The notes beneath the pieces are model-generated. The model made no database searches. It had not been told where the DNA came from and worked only from the letters and a program-made list of their open reading frames with translations. Both the position numbers and the translations under genes were made by a program. Below, in pieces: positions 35,588-44,048 of a DNA stretch of 64,000 nt. The stretch spans positions 36,876 through 100,875 of the forward strand of contig CALOAB010000025.1 in the NCBI GenBank assembly GCA_942491185.1, read 5' to 3'. Position 1 is the first letter of the stretch; the number at the start of each line of letters is the position of its first letter. Source of the stretch: SLRI01 sp942491185 (lineage in GTDB: Bacteria; Pseudomonadota; Alphaproteobacteria; Geminicoccales; Geminicoccaceae).

Positions 35588-36929
35588 CACGCTACGCGCC
35601 ACCTCCTTCCGGCTGACTTTGGTCTATGCCGGACTGTTCACTGCTGCGCTCGTCGTGTTGCTGCTGGCCGGTGGCTTCATTTCGATGCTCTGGATCGAGC
35701 GCGATCTCGAGGCGCAGGTCGAGACGGAGCGGACACGTCTCCAGGCCCTCTTCGGCGACGGCGGCCGAGCAGCGCTCATCGAGGCGATCGAAGCGCTGGA
35801 TGACGATGACGAGCCAAGGCTGTTTGCCGGCCTGCGCAGTGCTGCCGGCGAGCCGATCGCCGGTGACCTCGCCGAAGCACCGGCTGACGGTGGTTGGTAC
35901 AGCCTGCCGGCTCCGGACGACCCCATCGATGACTCCGTCTTCGCGACATCGATGCGGCTCGACGACGACAGTCGGCTCATTGTCGGGATCGAAGCCGATC
36001 CCTATTACGACCGGCTCGAGCTGGTGCTCGCCGGCACCGCCTGGGTAGTCGCCGCAGCCCTGCCGCTCGCCGTCTTTTGCGGCTGGCTGATCAGCGCCAT
36101 GGTGCTGCGCCGCATCGCGCTCATCACCCGAACGGCAGCGGCCATCGCCGGCGACGGCAAGCTCGACCGGCGGATCGCGCTCAGCGGCACCGGTGACGAG
36201 TTCGACGAGCTGGCGATCCAGCTCAACGCCATGATCGCCGGCATCGAGGATCTGACCCAGAACATCCAGACCGTGTCAGCCGGCATTGCGCACGATCTGC
36301 GCACGCCGTTGACCCGGTTGCGCAACCGCCTCGCCGCCCTCGAGGCAGACCCTGAGACGACCCCGCCGCAGGGTGCCGCGATCGCCTCGATGATGGCCGA
36401 GCTCGATGGCCTGCTCGGTGTGTTCGAGGCGCTGCTGCGGATCGCGCAGATCGACAGCGGCACGCGCCGGGCGACCTTCGTTGCGGTCGATCTGAGCGCG
36501 CTCTTGGACGGTCTGGCCGAGACCTACCGGCCGGTGGCCGCGGAAGCCGACAAGCAGCTGTCGAGCGACATCGCCGCCGGCGTCCGGGTCACCGGCGATC
36601 CGGGTCTCTTGACCCAGCTGGTCGTCAACCTGATCGAGAACGCCATCGAGCACACGCCGGCGGGCGCCAGGCTCGGGCTGCAGCTGAGCAACGACGCCGG
36701 CGGTGCCGTGCTGCGGGTCACGGATGACGGGCCGGGCATCGCTGCTGGTGACCGCGAGCGCGCCTTCGAGCGATTCTACCGTGCCGATCGCAGCCGCAGC
36801 TCGAAAGGCCATGGGCTCGGCCTGGCGCTGGTCCGCGCCATCGCCAAGCTGCACGCCATCGACATCTCGCTCGGCGACGCCGCACCAGGGCTCGCCGTCG
36901 ATCTGCGCTTCGCCCATGGCCACGAATGA
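35565..36929 (+). CDS. Sensor histidine kinase (QseC-like), partner of the preceding regulator
   Basis: A 454-aa inner-membrane kinase with membrane segments at about residues 18-42 and 155-180 enclosing a periplasmic sensor of about 110 residues rich in Asp/Pro. HAMP follows, then the dimerisation helix with the phospho-His at about 243 (AGIAHDLRTPLTRLRNRL). The catalytic domain has NLIENAIEHTP (N box), VTDDGPGI (G1), FERFYRADRS (F box) and GHGLGLALVRAI (G2). The stop overlaps the start of a porin-like gene (ATGA), linking sensor and outer-membrane protein in one operon. Confidence 0.9.
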   Translation: MSLPSLASTLRATSFRLTLVYAGLFTAALVVLLLAGGFISMLWIERDLEAQVETERTRLQALFGDGGRAALIEAIEALDDDDEPRLFAGLRSAAGEPIAGDLAEAPADGGWYSLPAPDDPIDDSVFATSMRLDDDSRLIVGIEADPYYDRLELVLAGTAWVVAAALPLAVFCGWLISAMVLRRIALITRTAAAIAGDGKLDRRIALSGTGDEFDELAIQLNAMIAGIEDLTQNIQTVSAGIAHDLRTPLTRLRNRLAALEADPETTPPQGAAIASMMAELDGLLGVFEALLRIAQIDSGTRRATFVAVDLSALLDGLAETYRPVAAEADKQLSSDIAAGVRVTGDPGLLTQLVVNLIENAIEHTPAGARLGLQLSNDAGGAVLRVTDDGPGIAAGDRERAFERFYRADRSRSSKGHGLGLALVRAIAKLHAIDISLGDAAPGLAVDLRFAHGHE

Positions 36930-37876
36930 GGCGGCTGGTCGCCCTGGCCAGCCTGGTCATTCCCGCAAGTGCTGTCGCCACCGAGGCCGAGATCGAGCTC
37001 AGCGCCGAGGCCAAATTCTACGCCGTGACCGGCAATCTCGGCCACAAGCTTGATGACGACGAGGACAGCAGCGACGGCTTTCGCCAGAAGACCGAGATCG
37101 AGGTGGCGGCGCGCTATCTCGATCCGGCACGTGGTCGCCGGTGGGGAGCGATCTTTCAGTTCGAGGGCGAGCTCGATGGCACGAGCCGGACGCAAAAGAG
37201 CTACGCTTTCATCCAGGGGCCGCCGGGCGAGCTGCGCGCCGGCCTGGACGACGCGCCGGCCGTGGCGATGCAGATCGGTGCCGGGACCATCGCGGTCGCG
37301 AGCGGCGGGATCGATGGCGAGCTGGTGGCCTCCGACGACCTGGTCATCCCGCGCATCGTCGACACCGACGGCCCGCGGCTGATCGCCTACACGCCGACCG
37401 TCGCCGGCTGGCGGCTCGGCACCTCGTTCACGACCGCGACCGACGAGCTCGACGACGTTTTCGACATGACCCTGCTCTGGCTCGCCGGTGACGAGGACGG
37501 TGGTGCTGCCGTGAGCTTGAGCGGGGCCGTCGAGCAGGATGGCGGCCGCGCGCTGCAGCTCGGCGGCTTGCTGAGCCACGACGACCTGGCGATCGCCGGC
37601 TCCGTGGCGCTCGATCGCGTTGCCGAGGATGGCGGCGATTGGCGACGCTTCGCCAATCTGGGCGTGGCCGGCGCGGTGGAGGAGGTCGATCTCTCGCTCA
37701 CCGCCGGCTGGTGCTTCGCCTGCGACGATCGCGGCAACTGGAATGTCGTTCTCGGGCTCGAGCGCGAATGGCTGCCGGGCGTGTCGCTGGGCCTCGAGCT
37801 GTCGCGCTTCGACGAGGCTGACGGCAGCCACGATTCCGGGAGCATTCTGCTCTTCAGCCTCGATGCAGCTTTTTGA
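36926..37876 (+). CDS. Outer-membrane porin-like beta-barrel protein
   Basis: A 316-aa exported protein: a short signal RRLVALASLVIPASAVA cleaved before TEAEIELS, alternating hydrophobic/polar strands throughout, and a terminal Phe (LFSLDAAF), the classic outer-membrane insertion signal. The overall pattern resembles Gram-negative porins of the alphaproteobacterial porin 2/4 kind. Two Cys occur close together in GWCFACDD, unusual for a porin, and may form a disulfide. Overlapping the kinase stop, it is probably a direct output of the two-component system. Confidence 0.75.
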   Translation: MRRLVALASLVIPASAVATEAEIELSAEAKFYAVTGNLGHKLDDDEDSSDGFRQKTEIEVAARYLDPARGRRWGAIFQFEGELDGTSRTQKSYAFIQGPPGELRAGLDDAPAVAMQIGAGTIAVASGGIDGELVASDDLVIPRIVDTDGPRLIAYTPTVAGWRLGTSFTTATDELDDVFDMTLLWLAGDEDGGAAVSLSGAVEQDGGRALQLGGLLSHDDLAIAGSVALDRVAEDGGDWRRFANLGVAGAVEEVDLSLTAGWCFACDDRGNWNVVLGLEREWLPGVSLGLELSRFDEADGSHDSGSILLFSLDAAF

Positions 37877-37928
37877 GTGGCATCGTGCAGCCAGAGCAGC
37901 GTCCGCGCCTTATAGTGCGTCGCGAGCG

Positions 37929-37976
37929 ACTTAGGCTGGCGCCGGAAACGGGCGCTTAACGCCCCTGAGCCTAAGT
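37929..37976 (+). other. Nested inverted repeat between the porin and rpiA genes
   Basis: Outer arms acttaggct (37929-37937) and agcctaagt (37968-37976) are perfectly complementary over 9 bp. An inner hairpin gggcg-cttaa-cgccc (37950-37964) nests inside. No T-run follows, so it is not a simple intrinsic terminator. It could be an RNA structure in the rpiA leader, a rho-assisted 3' end for the porin operon, or an operator. Confidence 0.5.
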
Positions 37977-38011
37977 GCCTTTCCGCGACCGGGCGCGCCG
38001 AGGACAGATGC

Positions 38012-38734
38012 ATGAGTGACGAGACGCTTTCACCCCAGGATATCGCCAAGCGCGCCGCTGGTGCCGCAGCCATCGACCGCTACGTGACATCGGGCATGAA
38101 GCTCGGCCTCGGCTCGGGCAGCACGTCGCATTGGATGGTCAAGACACTCGGTGAGCGGGTGCGGGCCGGGCTCGACGTCGTGGGGGTTCCGACCTCGACG
38201 GGCACCGCCGAGGTGGCGCGGGCGGCGGGCGTGCCGCTCGCCGATCTCAACGATCTGGGCGAGCTCGATCTCACGTTCGACGGGGCGGACGAGATCGACC
38301 GGCAGCTGCGGATGATCAAGGGCGGCGGCGCCTGCCTGCTGTGGGAGAAGATCGTGGCCACGGCGTCGAAGCGAATGGTGGCGCTGGTCGACGACAAGAA
38401 GGTGGTGGACGGGCTCGGCGCCTTTCCGCTGCCCGTCGAGGTCATTCGCTTCGGTTGGACAGCGACGCAGCGTCTGATCGAGCGCCTGCTGGCGGAGCAC
38501 GGCCTGGAGCAGGCAGAGGTGGTGATCCGGGGCGGCCCGGCGACGCCACTCCTTACCGACAGCGGCAACGTCATCCTGGACTGCCGGCTGACGACCATCG
38601 CCGATCCCGACGGGCTGACGGTCGGCCTGAACAGCATTCCGGGCGTGGTCGAGAACGGCCTCTTCTGCGGCATCGCCGATGCAGCGCTGATCGGCTACCC
38701 GGACGGCACGGCACGGGAGCTGACGTCGAGCTAG
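38012..38734 (+). CDS. rpiA: Ribose-5-phosphate isomerase A
   Basis: A 240-aa enzyme that interconverts ribose-5-phosphate and ribulose-5-phosphate in the pentose phosphate pathway. Diagnostic motifs: MKLGLGSGSTSHWMV (phosphate loop), LTFDGADEID (catalytic Asp pair), IKGGGACLLWEKIVA (catalytic Lys and Glu) and LVDDKKVV. Length and motif order are standard. The ATG at 38012 is preceded by GAGGACAG. It stands apart from the flanking transport genes. Confidence 0.95.
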   Translation: MSDETLSPQDIAKRAAGAAAIDRYVTSGMKLGLGSGSTSHWMVKTLGERVRAGLDVVGVPTSTGTAEVARAAGVPLADLNDLGELDLTFDGADEIDRQLRMIKGGGACLLWEKIVATASKRMVALVDDKKVVDGLGAFPLPVEVIRFGWTATQRLIERLLAEHGLEQAEVVIRGGPATPLLTDSGNVILDCRLTTIADPDGLTVGLNSIPGVVENGLFCGIADAALIGYPDGTARELTSS

Positions 38735-38765
38735 CGCTGTCGTGGATATTTGACGGAGCGGTGAC

Positions 38766-39181
38766 ATGCGGGCGAGGGGGCTTGGCGGAGGTGCATTGAC
38801 GGTTGCTGGAGCGGTGGCGCTGGTGTTCGGCGCATTGACGGTCTTCTCCGGTGGCCGTGCGCTCTTTGGCGGGGCAGAGGCGCGGGCTGCGGTCGGCGAC
38901 GCCGTGCCTTTCGTGCTGTGGTTCAATTTTCTCGCCGGCTTCGCCTATATCGCAGCCGGGATCGGGCTGGTTCGGCGGCGTCCCTGGGCGCTTCGGCTGT
39001 CATGGGCCATCCTGATCGCGACGGCGCTGATCTTCGTCGCCTTCGCCGTGCACGTGCTCAGCGGCGGTGCCTACGAGATGCGGACCGTCGGCGCGATGAC
39101 CCTGCGCACCACATTATGGGGCGTCATCACCGTGGTGGCGGCGCGCAGCTTGAAAAGTGGAGCGGCTCGGGCAACGCCTAG
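38766..39181 (+). CDS. Small four-helix membrane protein, C-terminus uncertain
   Basis: About 137 aa with four hydrophobic segments (TVAGAVALVFGALTVF; FVLWFNFLAGFAYIAAGIGL; SWAILIATALIFVAFAVHVL; TLWGVITVVAARS). No known domain recognised. The frame from ATG 38766 does not stop here but runs on for 1 kb antisense to a permease gene, where the translation becomes charged and repetitive. A TAG at 39179 in the neighbouring frame would give a natural end, so a frameshift close to the 3' end is likely. It follows rpiA by 31 bp. Confidence 0.55.
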
Positions 39182-39218
39182 CGGGCCAACGCAGCTGGCG
39201 GCCGGCCGGTGGCGCTTC

Positions 39219-40175
39219 TCAGATGAGCTCGCGAACGTGGGCTTCCCGGCCGTAGACAGCGACGAGCGCGATGATCAGCACGCCCAGTGTGGCCTGGACC
39301 AGCGGTGGCTGCAGGCCGAGGCCGACCAGCACGGTCGTCAGCTCGATCAGGCAGATGGCGCCGGCGACGGTGCCGAGATAGCCGCCGCGGCCGCCGACCA
39401 GGGCGGTGCCGCCGATCACCACGGCAGCGATCGTCTGGAACAGGTAGGGCGCGCCGACCGCGGCATAAGCCGAGCCGGAGAAGCCGAGGAGCAGAATGCC
39501 GGCGAGCGCCGCGAAGCCGGCGGAGAGCGCGAAGGTGATGGTCCACATGGCGACCGGATCGACCAGGGTCAGCCGCGCCGCCCGCGGGTTGCTGCCGAGC
39601 GCGTAGAGGCGCTTGCCGTAGACGGTTCGCGACAAGAGGAAGGTGATGAAGAGGGCGAGCGCGCCGGTGAACGGGATCAGCCAGGGCACCGGGATCGGCC
39701 CGATGGTGCCGCCGATCGAGACGAACTGCTGGACCCAGGCGGGAGCACCACCGGTCGGAAAGCCCCGGGTCCAGAGCTGCACGGCACCTTGCAGCATCGT
39801 GCCGGTGCCCAGCGTGACGATCAGTGGATGGATGGCCAGGACCGACGACAGCGCGCCGTTCAGGGCGCCCACCAGCATGGCGGCCACGATGACGCCCGGC
39901 AGCACGATGGCGAACGGCACGCCCTGGCCGTAGAGCTGGGCAGCGGCCACGTTGGCGAAGCCGATGACGAAGGGGATCGAGAGGTCGATGCCGCCGAGCA
40001 GGATCACCAGCGTCTGGCCGATGGACGCGATGGCGAGCAGCGACGCCAGCACCAGCATGGCGCGGATGCCGAAGGTCGAGCCGAAGCCCTGGATCAGGGC
40101 CATGCCGACGAGGTGGACCAGGAGCGCCACCAGCAGCGTGCCCACGGCCGGCGAGATGCGCCAGCGGCCGGTCAT
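39219..40175 (-). CDS. Sugar ABC transporter permease (RbsC family), last gene of the second sugar system
   Basis: A 318-aa permease with AIASIGQTLVILLGGIDLSIPF, the RbsC-type GGIDLS motif, and TIAAVVIGGTALVGGRGGYLGT near the C-terminus. About ten membrane segments. The ATG at 40175 has GGAGG five bases upstream and overlaps the previous permease stop (ATGA). It pairs with the upstream permease to form the channel. Confidence 0.87.
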   Translation of the reverse strand: MTGRWRISPAVGTLLVALLVHLVGMALIQGFGSTFGIRAMLVLASLLAIASIGQTLVILLGGIDLSIPFVIGFANVAAAQLYGQGVPFAIVLPGVIVAAMLVGALNGALSSVLAIHPLIVTLGTGTMLQGAVQLWTRGFPTGGAPAWVQQFVSIGGTIGPIPVPWLIPFTGALALFITFLLSRTVYGKRLYALGSNPRAARLTLVDPVAMWTITFALSAGFAALAGILLLGFSGSAYAAVGAPYLFQTIAAVVIGGTALVGGRGGYLGTVAGAICLIELTTVLVGLGLQPPLVQATLGVLIIALVAVYGREAHVRELI

Positions 40176-41122
40176 GCCCGCCTCCAATCGGCGATCAGCT
40201 GGCGCAGCCGGGTCGAGTTGAGCGACACGGCGATGGTCAGTGCTGCGCCGTAAGCCATCTGCAGGAGGAAGGTCGAGACGTTGAAGTAGGTGAGCGCCGT
40301 CTGCAGCAGGAAGATGTCGATGGCGCCAAGGGCCGCCGCGACCAGCCCGCCAATGCCGCCGGCGAGGCTGACGCCGCCCAGCGCCACCGCCGAGATCGCG
40401 AGCAGCGTCATGCTGGTGGCGACGTTGGGGTCCGCGGAGCCGATCAAGGCGGTGAGCGAGAGGCCGCCCACGGAGCCGAACAGGCCGGCCAGCAGGTAGG
40501 AGAGGAAGCGCACGGTCGAGACCGGAATGCCGGCCGTGAAGGCGGCCCGATCGTCGCTGCCGACGCTCATCAGATGCTCGTAGACGGGCAGGCGCTTGAT
40601 CAGGAGCCAGGCAATCACGATGGCCAGGATCGGCAGGATCGAGCCCGCGCCGGCGAGCGATTTGAGCCAGGCGGGTGCGGTGCCGGCGGGTGAGGGCGAG
40701 ATGGTCAGCGTCAGCCCGGCATAGAGCAGCGAGGTGCCGAGCGTCGCCACGATCGGCTGGATCCTGAGGATGGTGGTCAAGACGCCGTTGAGCGCGCCCG
40801 AGGCGAGGCCGAGCAGCAGCACCAGCGGCACGATGGCAAAGGGCGAGGTCAGCCCCAAACCCTCGCCGAGCCAGCGCACCACGACGACGTTGACCAGGCC
40901 CATCAGCGGCCCGACGGAGATGTCGATGCCGCCGCGGCCGCCGAGGATCGGCGGCATCGAGGCGATGGCGGCAATGATCAAGGGGGCGGCCAGGCCCAGC
41001 GTCACGGCGAGGTTGCCCGGCTGGAAGCGCACCGGGTTGAGCACGAGGTTGATCGCCAGCAGGACGATCAGCAGGCTGCCGGCGAGGCGCAGCTCCGGTC
41101 GATTGGCCAGGAGCTGCTTCAT
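40172..41122 (-). CDS. Sugar ABC transporter permease (RbsC family), partner subunit
   Basis: A 316-aa permease. The substrate-channel motif reads ILGGRGGIDISVGPLMGL, and ISAVALGGVSLAGGIGGLVA is the conserved C-terminal element. The ATG at 41122 overlaps the ATPase stop (ATGA). About nine membrane segments. Confidence 0.87.
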   Translation of the reverse strand: MKQLLANRPELRLAGSLLIVLLAINLVLNPVRFQPGNLAVTLGLAAPLIIAAIASMPPILGGRGGIDISVGPLMGLVNVVVVRWLGEGLGLTSPFAIVPLVLLLGLASGALNGVLTTILRIQPIVATLGTSLLYAGLTLTISPSPAGTAPAWLKSLAGAGSILPILAIVIAWLLIKRLPVYEHLMSVGSDDRAAFTAGIPVSTVRFLSYLLAGLFGSVGGLSLTALIGSADPNVATSMTLLAISAVALGGVSLAGGIGGLVAAALGAIDIFLLQTALTYFNVSTFLLQMAYGAALTIAVSLNSTRLRQLIADWRRA

Positions 41123-41919
41123 ATGGGCGCCGCCTCGCCGAACATCGCGGCGATGACCTGGTCGAGGGCCAGCTGGTCGGCGCCCAGCTCGCGCGAGATC
41201 GCCTGGTCGCGAAAGACCAGGACGCGGTCGCAGAGCTGCAGGATCTCCTCGATCTCGGTCGACAGCACGACCAGGGGAATGCCCTCGTCGCGGGCGAGCT
41301 CGCGAAACGTGTCGTAGAGCTTCATGCGGGTGCCGAGATCGACGCCGCGGGTCGGGTCGTTCATCAAGATGACGCGGGGCTCGCAGGCGAGCCAGCGGGC
41401 GAGCAGCACTTTTTGCTGGTTGCCGCCGGAAAGCGTGCCGATGGGCGCATCCGGCCGGTCGTAGACCATCGAGAGGCGGTCGCGAAAGGCCCGCAGGCGC
41501 TCGTGCAGCCCGCTTCGGCGGACGATGCCGAGGGTCGCGTGGCGCGGCATCGCGGCGATGGCGAAATTGTCGAAGACCGATTGGCCGGGGAAAATGCCGG
41601 TGCCGCGACGATCGCGCGGCAGATAGGCGATGCCCTGGCGAACCGCCTCCTTCAAGCTCGCGATTGGTGCGGCGTCGCCTGCCGCATCGCGGATCGTGAC
41701 CGTGCCGGCGAGCGGCCGGCGCAAGCCGCACAAGACCTCGATGAACGCATCCTGGCCGTGGCCCTCGAGGCCCGCCAGCCCGACGATCTCGCCCGGCGCC
41801 ACCGCCAGATCGATCCCGGCCACGGTCTCGGCGAGGCGCACGCCTTTCGCCTCCAGCATGGGCGGCCGGGACATCGGGGCCTGGACAGCGTGCGCCTGGG
41901 AGGTTCGCGTTTCAGGCAT
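41119..41919 (-). CDS. Sugar ABC transporter ATPase, C-terminal nucleotide-binding half (split RbsA-type)
   Basis: A 266-aa protein equal to the second domain of an RbsA-type ATPase. It starts with a 20-residue linker, then MLEAKGVRLAETVAGIDL, a degenerate Walker A (GLAGLEGHGQDAF), signature LSGGNQQKVLLARWL and VILMNDPTRGVDLG, where the normal LDEPT is MNDPT. The first domain is a separate frame ending at 41912, and the two overlap by 8 bases. Relatives normally carry both in one chain of about 500 aa, so this is either a true split or a frameshift in the linker. Confidence 0.8.
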   Translation of the reverse strand: MPETRTSQAHAVQAPMSRPPMLEAKGVRLAETVAGIDLAVAPGEIVGLAGLEGHGQDAFIEVLCGLRRPLAGTVTIRDAAGDAAPIASLKEAVRQGIAYLPRDRRGTGIFPGQSVFDNFAIAAMPRHATLGIVRRSGLHERLRAFRDRLSMVYDRPDAPIGTLSGGNQQKVLLARWLACEPRVILMNDPTRGVDLGTRMKLYDTFRELARDEGIPLVVLSTEIEEILQLCDRVLVFRDQAISRELGADQLALDQVIAAMFGEAAPI

Positions 41920-42743
41920 CCGCGTGGACCTTCAGCTGTGCGTCCGGGATCATCAGCGCCAGCAGGCGGGCCGGGGTGACGTCGGCGCGCTCCAGGGTCT
42001 CGATCGCCTTGCCGCTGCGCAGCACGGTGACCCGGTGCGAGAGGGCCTCGACCTCGTCCATGCGGTGCGAGATGAAGAGGACCAGCCGGCCGCCGGCGAC
42101 GAAGGCGCGGATTGCCTCGAACAGCACGTCGCGGTCGGCGACGTCGAGGGCGGCGGTGACCTCGTCCAGGATGAGAATGCGCGGCTCGCGGATCAAGGCT
42201 CTTGCCAGCACCACGAGCTGCTGCTGGGCGAGCGGCAGGTCGCCGCCACGGCCGCCGAGATCGATCGCGGTGCGGGTCAGGCGCGCCAGGGCCGCCTCGG
42301 CGACCGGGCGCCGCTCGGCCACCGGCAAGCGCCGCCGCCACAACCCGTCATATCCTAAGAAGATGTTGTCCAGCACCGTTCGCTCAGGTGCGAGCAGCAC
42401 CTCCTGGAACACCGTGGCGATGCCATGGCCCCTGGCCACGGCAGGGCTCGGCAGCCGCACCGTTTCGCCGTCGATCGCGATGCTGCCGCGATCGGGCTCG
42501 ACGACGCCGGTCAAGGAGCTTGACCAGCGTGCTCTTGCCGCTGCCGTTCTCGCCCAGGATGGTGTGGACCTGGCCGGCCTCGAACGCGATGTCGACAGCG
42601 TCGAGCGCCACCGTCTCGCCGTACCGCTTGGAGATGCCCTTGAGCGTGAGTATCGACAGGAGCCGCTTCCTGACAGCCGCGGACGCCGTCCGCCGCAGCG
42701 CCGCCGAAGCAAAACTCCTAGACCGCCAACGACTTCCATGCAA
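41912..42743 (-). pseudogene. Sugar ABC transporter ATPase, N-terminal nucleotide-binding half, frameshifted
   Basis: First domain of the split RbsA-type ATPase. LTLKGISKRYGETVALDAVD and Walker A ILGENGSGKSTLVKLL lie in one frame. From TGVVEPDRGSIAIDGE onward, including LAQQQLVVLARAL and ILILDEVTAALDV, homology continues in another. The junction is at 42514-42515, where one extra A (T in the coding strand) turns the expected CTCCTGACC into CTCCTTGACC. That is a clean one-base insertion. The start is uncertain (ATG 42743 gives a basic 30-residue extension). Divergent from the binding-protein gene. Confidence 0.75.
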
Positions 42744-42787
42744 GATACCAGCTCATCGACAACGCAAGTCGTCTGAGGGGGGTAACA

Positions 42788-43967
42788 ATGACGCAAGTAA
42801 CGATCGGCACTGCACTCGGCAGCTTCACCGCCTTGCTGCTCGGTGCTGTGTCAGTCCAGGCGCAGTCGCTGGACGCGCTGCCGGCCGAGCTCCAGGCGCT
42901 CTACACCGAGAGCATTCCGGTGGGCGCGTCGGCGTATGACGGCTTCGCCATGCCGGCCCAGCCATGGCGCTGGTGCCACTCGGAATCCTACATGGGCAAT
43001 CCCTGGCGCGTCTCGATGACCAACGAGCTCGAGCGGCTGGTCGAGGGTGCGATCGAGGCCGGCGCCGTCGAGAGCTTCGAGCTCTCCGACAGCAATGGCG
43101 ACGTCACCCAGCAGATCTCGCAGATAACCGCCTTCATCGACAAGGGCTGCAGCGTGATCACGACGATCGCCGGCTCGTCGACCGCGCTCAACGACGTGAT
43201 CCAGGCGGCCTACGACGCCGGCATTCCTGTCGTGACCACGGCCAGTGCGGTGACCAGCCCTTATGCCTTCAACGTCCAGCACAACCACAATGTCTGGGGC
43301 TACGACATGGGGATCGGCGTCGCCGAGTACCTCGACGGCCCGGGCAACGTGCTGATGGTCGAGGGCATTCCCGGCAGCCCGATCGTCGAGCACGAGAACT
43401 CGGGCGGCTATCGCGCCTTCGAGGAGCATCCCGACGTCAATGTCCTGGGCAAGGTCAGCGGCAACTGGACGGCGAACGTCACCAAGAACGTCGTCCTGCA
43501 GTTCCTCGCCACCAACCCGTCGCCGATCGACGCGGTCTGGACCACCGGCAGCGAGACCCGGGTCATCGCCGAGGCCTTCAACGAGGCGGGGCGCGACCAG
43601 CCGCTGATCACCGGCTCCATGTCCGGCGACGCGCTGGGTTTCTGGAAGGAGAACCAGGACAGCTTCAAGTATTACGGCGGCGCCATCCTGCCGACGGTCG
43701 CGGCGCACAACACGTTTCGCGCGACCGTTCGCCTGCTCGAGGGCCAGGAGCCGCTGGTGAACACGATCCTGGTGCCGGTGCCGGAGATCAAGGGCGAGGA
43801 TCTGGGCAGCTGGGCGGCCGAGTGCATGACGGTCGACATCGGGCTCGATCTTCCCGGTGGCACCGGTCGATCCGATCAGCGAGGAGATGCTGAACGGCTA
43901 TTTCCGCAATGGTGCCGCAACCCCGCTCTACGACTACGCCACCACCCCGGATCCCTGCGCTTCCTGA
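42788..43967 (+). CDS. Sugar ABC transporter substrate-binding protein, C-terminal frameshift
   Basis: Exported binding protein with a Sec signal (FTALLLGAVSVQAQS) and the motif WCHSESYMGNPWR found in a distinct group of RbsB-like proteins. The body continues normally through ITTIAGSSTALNDVI and VWTTGSETRVIAEAF. After GEDLGSWAAECMTVD the frame from 42788 loses similarity and runs to 44056. The natural end (FPVAPVDPISEEMLNGYF ... DPCAS) is in another frame and stops at 43967, so a one-base shift lies near 43850. The ribosome site GAGGGGGG precedes the ATG. It is divergent from its ATPase and permeases and 81 bp before an M24 peptidase gene. Confidence 0.8.
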
Positions 43968-44048
43968 GCGCCGGTTTGTCGAGCAACGGGCCGTCGAGCG
44001 GAAGTCTGTCGCGCGGCGGCCCATCTGGCGACGAGCGAGAGCAGCACC

